The notes under the pieces were generated by a model. The model saw only the letters and a list, made by a program, of their open reading frames with translations. It was not told the origin of the DNA and did no database searches. The position numbers and the translations under genes are program-made. Positions 7,735 to 10,217 of a stretch of DNA of 10,217 nucleotides are shown here, one piece after another (within the stretch, counting starts at the first letter, position 1; every line of letters begins with the position of its first letter). Origin of the DNA: an uncultured Flavobacteriales bacterium (lineage in GTDB: Bacteria > Bacteroidota > Bacteroidia > Flavobacteriales > Vicingaceae); assembly GCA_946886085.1 (NCBI GenBank), contig CAMPHX010000019.1:1-10217 (forward strand). Direction: 5' to 3'.

Positions 7735-9432
7735 ATGCCATTCCACCGACATTTAATTAAATACAGTTATTTATTTCTATTGTATCCAATATTTGTATTA
7801 TCTTATGTTGTTTCAGAAAAAACAGGAAAATCTTTTATACCTGAAAGAATCATTTTTTTGCACCTACTTTTGTATTTTGTGGCTTATTTTATTTCCAACA
7901 AGAAAGTAAGTTCTATTTATGTACGTTTTATATACCTGAGCACATTAGTAATTACTTTTTTTGAAGTTGCCTATGTTTCCATTTATAAAGAACGAATTAC
8001 ACCTTCAACCGCATTCATATTAATAGAAACAAATTCTTCTGAAACTTCCGAATATTTAAAAGAATATTTCAACACAGAAATTTTTACTTGGTTGTTAATA
8101 TTACTAATACCGTCTGTTTTTATATTGATTGGAGTCAATAAGGCTATTCAGCAATACACACTAAAGAGTTCATTTAAAGCCATTTTTAATGACTTCCGTA
8201 AGTTGGTTTTATTTATAGAATCTCTATGGGTAACAACACAAAATGCTACATGGAAAAAATTACTCCTGGGTTTAGTTTTATTTGTTATTGGAACAGGGCT
8301 TTATTTTAATGCCAACCACTATAAATATCATGCGGCTTTTCAGCTTTTCAGCGGATATGAAAAATATCAAAAAGAAGTAGAAAAATACAAAGCTTTTTTT
8401 AGTGGTTCGGAAAAAAGTTCCTACTTAAAAACGGTTCAAAAAAATAAAAGTGCTGAGAAAGAAACATTAATCATTACCATAGGAGAATCTACTACCAAAC
8501 ATCATTTAGGAATTTATGGTTATCACAGAAACACAACTCCTAACCTAGGAAAAATAAGCGATGAGCTAGTAATTTTTAACAATGTTATTAGTCCGCATAC
8601 ACATACCATTCCTGCTTTAGAAAAAGTACTCACTTTTGGAACTACCAGCAATCCGAATGCTAAAGAATTAGGAAGTATTATCCAGTTGGTTAAAGCTGCC
8701 GGCTATAAAACCTATTGGATTTCTAACCAAATTCCGGTAGGGATGAATGAAACCATGATAACCTTACTCGCTAAAGCTGCCGATTACACTTACTATACCA
8801 ATTTGGGTGGTGAAAAAGAATTACATTCACTAGACGAAAGGGTGTTGCCAATTGTAACAAAAGCCCTGAACGATAAAAATGCTAAAAAAGTAATTTTTGT
8901 TCACCTTTTAGGAACACATACACAGTATAAAAACCGTTACACAGAAAATTTTAATCAGTTTAAAGATACTCCTTCAACTCCATTTGGAACTCAGCAAGCT
9001 TTTGATGCTATTAACCAATACGATAATGCTGTTTTGTACAACGATTTTGTTATAAATGAAATCATTTCTTCATTAAAAAAACACGCTACAACTGATGAGA
9101 AACAGCAATTCATCTATTTTTCCGATCATGGCGAAGATGTTTATCAAACGGTAGATTTTAATGGTCATAGCGAGTCTATTGGTAGCTATCCTATGTTTGA
9201 AATTCCTTTTATTTTTTGGAGTAACCAAAAATCTGAGTTGGAAAAATACAAGATCTTTACAGATAGAAAATACATGACAGATGATTTTATTTATAGTGTT
9301 GCCGATATGTTAAACATTACGTTTGAAGGAATGAAAAGCGAGAATAGTATTTTTAGTCCAAATTTTGAAGCTAAACAAAGAATTGTAAAACAGCATATTG
9401 ATTTCGATACTGAAATAAAATCTACTCCATAA
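7735..9432 (+). CDS. phosphoethanolamine transferase, CptA/EptC-like
   Basis: This is an inner-membrane enzyme that moves phosphoethanolamine from phosphatidylethanolamine to an envelope glycan acceptor, such as lipid A, core heptose or another glycan, on the periplasmic side. It has 565 residues, close to E. coli CptA. Five hydrophobic segments lie at about 8-24, 34-53, 63-85, 116-136 and 176-192, followed by an alkaline-phosphatase-fold domain. Metal and catalytic motifs are intact: GEST with Glu251, SPHTHTIPALEK with the likely nucleophile Thr291, HLLGTH with His390 and His395, SDHGED with Asp464 and His465, and His478. The run VFHNN-like NNVIS...VLTF and the phrase YKTYWISNQ closely follow CptA, not the MCR/EptA type, which has a SCGTAT nucleophile motif. 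The acceptor cannot be told from sequence. The gene sits 11 nt after the propeller gene and directly abuts the next one. The ATG at 7735 places the first membrane segment normally. Confidence 0.92.
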   Translation: MPFHRHLIKYSYLFLLYPIFVLSYVVSEKTGKSFIPERIIFLHLLLYFVAYFISNKKVSSIYVRFIYLSTLVITFFEVAYVSIYKERITPSTAFILIETNSSETSEYLKEYFNTEIFTWLLILLIPSVFILIGVNKAIQQYTLKSSFKAIFNDFRKLVLFIESLWVTTQNATWKKLLLGLVLFVIGTGLYFNANHYKYHAAFQLFSGYEKYQKEVEKYKAFFSGSEKSSYLKTVQKNKSAEKETLIITIGESTTKHHLGIYGYHRNTTPNLGKISDELVIFNNVISPHTHTIPALEKVLTFGTTSNPNAKELGSIIQLVKAAGYKTYWISNQIPVGMNETMITLLAKAADYTYYTNLGGEKELHSLDERVLPIVTKALNDKNAKKVIFVHLLGTHTQYKNRYTENFNQFKDTPSTPFGTQQAFDAINQYDNAVLYNDFVINEIISSLKKHATTDEKQQFIYFSDHGEDVYQTVDFNGHSESIGSYPMFEIPFIFWSNQKSELEKYKIFTDRKYMTDDFIYSVADMLNITFEGMKSENSIFSPNFEAKQRIVKQHIDFDTEIKSTP

Positions 9433-10194
9433 ATGCAACTTCCCATTAAGAAAATATTGGTTTTCGGTATTGTTTTAGCAACGCTATTAATAATTGCTTA
9501 CAAAGGAGTTACTACTGATTTTTTTCTAACTCAATTACATGATGATAAAATTTGGGTGCACAGAGTAAACAGCATTGAAAAACTCCAAGAAGTTAACTCA
9601 ACATTTTCCGGAGTTGAACTTGATGTAGTTTTTGATTCAGCCTTAGAAGTTTTTGATGTCAACCATCCTCCAGCTGAATCTATAGGGTTAAATTTGTTGG
9701 AATATTTAAAATCAAACACGGAAAGTGACCTAAACTTTTGGATCGATTTCAAAAATTTATCTCCAGAGAATGCTTCACAAGCATTAAAAAGATTAGAATT
9801 TTTATGTACTGAACTAAACATTCCACAAAAACAATTTATTGTAGAAGCAACACAACCTGAGTTGTTGAAACTATTTGCTAACAGTGGTTTCCAAACAAGC
9901 TATTACTTGCATTGGCCAGGATTATATCAATTATCCGAAGAAAACTTAAGTGAAACCATAAGTCAAATAAAAGCCAATATTTTTCCTGAATTGAGTTATA
10001 TTTCTTCTTCTTACCATGATTTTGAACTATTAAATCAGCACTTTCCCAATCAAGAAAAATTATTGTGGTTAACAGAAAATGAAACTAAGTTTTCATCAAC
10101 AATTAAAGAACATTGGCATAGAATGGAAATAGTTAACCACCCTAAAACTAAAGTGTTGTTAGTACAAATAAAAACCAATGCAAGCAATCGTTAA
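9433..10194 (+). CDS. membrane-anchored GDPD/FAM151-like phosphodiesterase domain protein
   Basis: This is a 253-residue protein with one hydrophobic segment (about 8-23) serving as an uncleaved anchor or signal, so the domain should face the periplasm. After it come WVHRVNS (His43, Arg44), GVELDV (Glu62, Asp64), NHPP (His78), WIDFKN (Asp105, Lys107) and IVEAT (Glu138). This order matches the PLC-like phosphodiesterase TIM barrel: HR, ExD, second His, then an acidic/Lys strand. The HRVNS...ELDV...HPP spacing is most like FAM151/menorin-type members, but I cannot confirm the subfamily. The active-site residues look intact. The ATG at 9433 directly follows the stop of the phosphoethanolamine transferase, with no gap, so the two are translated from one message. 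A role in phospholipid or head-group turnover is inferred from this pairing. The substrate is unknown. Confidence 0.72.
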   Translation: MQLPIKKILVFGIVLATLLIIAYKGVTTDFFLTQLHDDKIWVHRVNSIEKLQEVNSTFSGVELDVVFDSALEVFDVNHPPAESIGLNLLEYLKSNTESDLNFWIDFKNLSPENASQALKRLEFLCTELNIPQKQFIVEATQPELLKLFANSGFQTSYYLHWPGLYQLSEENLSETISQIKANIFPELSYISSSYHDFELLNQHFPNQEKLLWLTENETKFSSTIKEHWHRMEIVNHPKTKVLLVQIKTNASNR

Positions 10195-10217
10195 AAAAGA
10201 ACTATTTTTTTATACAA
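10178..10217 (+). CDS. possible start of a further protein (cut by window end)
   Basis: An ATG at 10178 lies inside the last codons of the phosphodiesterase-like gene, in another frame. It reads MQAIVKKELFFYT to the window end without a stop, overlapping the upstream gene by 17 nt. The basic start followed by KKEL and aromatic residues resembles N-termini of ABC-2 type permeases, but thirteen codons are too few to assign a family. The tight overlap fits the operon packing seen upstream. It could also be chance. Confidence 0.35.
   Translation, partial: MQAIVKKELFFYT

Noticed and set aside
8482..8650. Mobile colistin resistance (MCR/EptA-type) enzyme
   Set aside because: The nucleophile region reads SPHTHTIPALEK as in CptA/EptC-type enzymes, not the SCGTAT form of MCR/EptA, and there are no mobile-element sequences nearby.
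10193..10212. Run of A followed by run of T after the phosphodiesterase-like stop, as a possible terminator
   Set aside because: There is no GC stem, the paired bases would be only A-T, and a plausible next reading frame runs through it.

Overview
The window reads as chromosomal DNA from a member of the Bacteroidota, most likely a marine or freshwater Flavobacteriia-like lineage. The evidence is very AT-rich coding sequence, two proteins ending in type IX secretion (T9SS) C-terminal sorting domains with the YPNP/FPNP motif, two good copies of the Bacteroidota TAnnTTTG -7 promoter element, and no obvious Shine-Dalgarno sequences. All genes lie on the + strand and are tightly packed. No non-coding gap exceeds 50 bases, and I saw no tRNA, rRNA, CRISPR array or insertion sequence.

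Region 1 (2-712) is the 3' part of a classical short-chain dehydrogenase/reductase of the YdfG type, whose start lies before the window. It has no evident link to what follows. A TAnnTTTG element at 729-736 appears to start a new transcript.

Region 2 (762-6202) encodes three exported envelope proteins. The first is an 852-residue T9SS cargo with a beta-solenoid-like N-terminal half and Cys/Gly-Asp-Ser repeats. The second is a 533-residue lipoprotein of a family widespread in Bacteroidota but without a known function. The third overlaps it by up to 11 nt and is a DUF5723-like outer-membrane beta-barrel protein. The overlap suggests that the lipoprotein and barrel work together at the outer membrane.

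Region 3 (6204-10217) starts with a second TAnnTTTG element. It encodes a T9SS cargo with seven beta-propeller-like repeats, a CptA/EptC-like phosphoethanolamine transferase with five membrane segments, and a membrane-anchored protein resembling GDPD/FAM151 phosphodiesterases. The last two genes abut exactly. A further reading frame begins inside the end of the phosphodiesterase-like gene and runs off the window.

Overall this is a cell-envelope region: two secreted surface proteins, a lipoprotein/barrel pair, and a pair of enzymes that probably act on phospholipid or LPS head groups. I do not see a clear-cut new defence or mobile system. The least-described parts are the lipoprotein/barrel pair and the phosphodiesterase-like partner of the phosphoethanolamine transferase.
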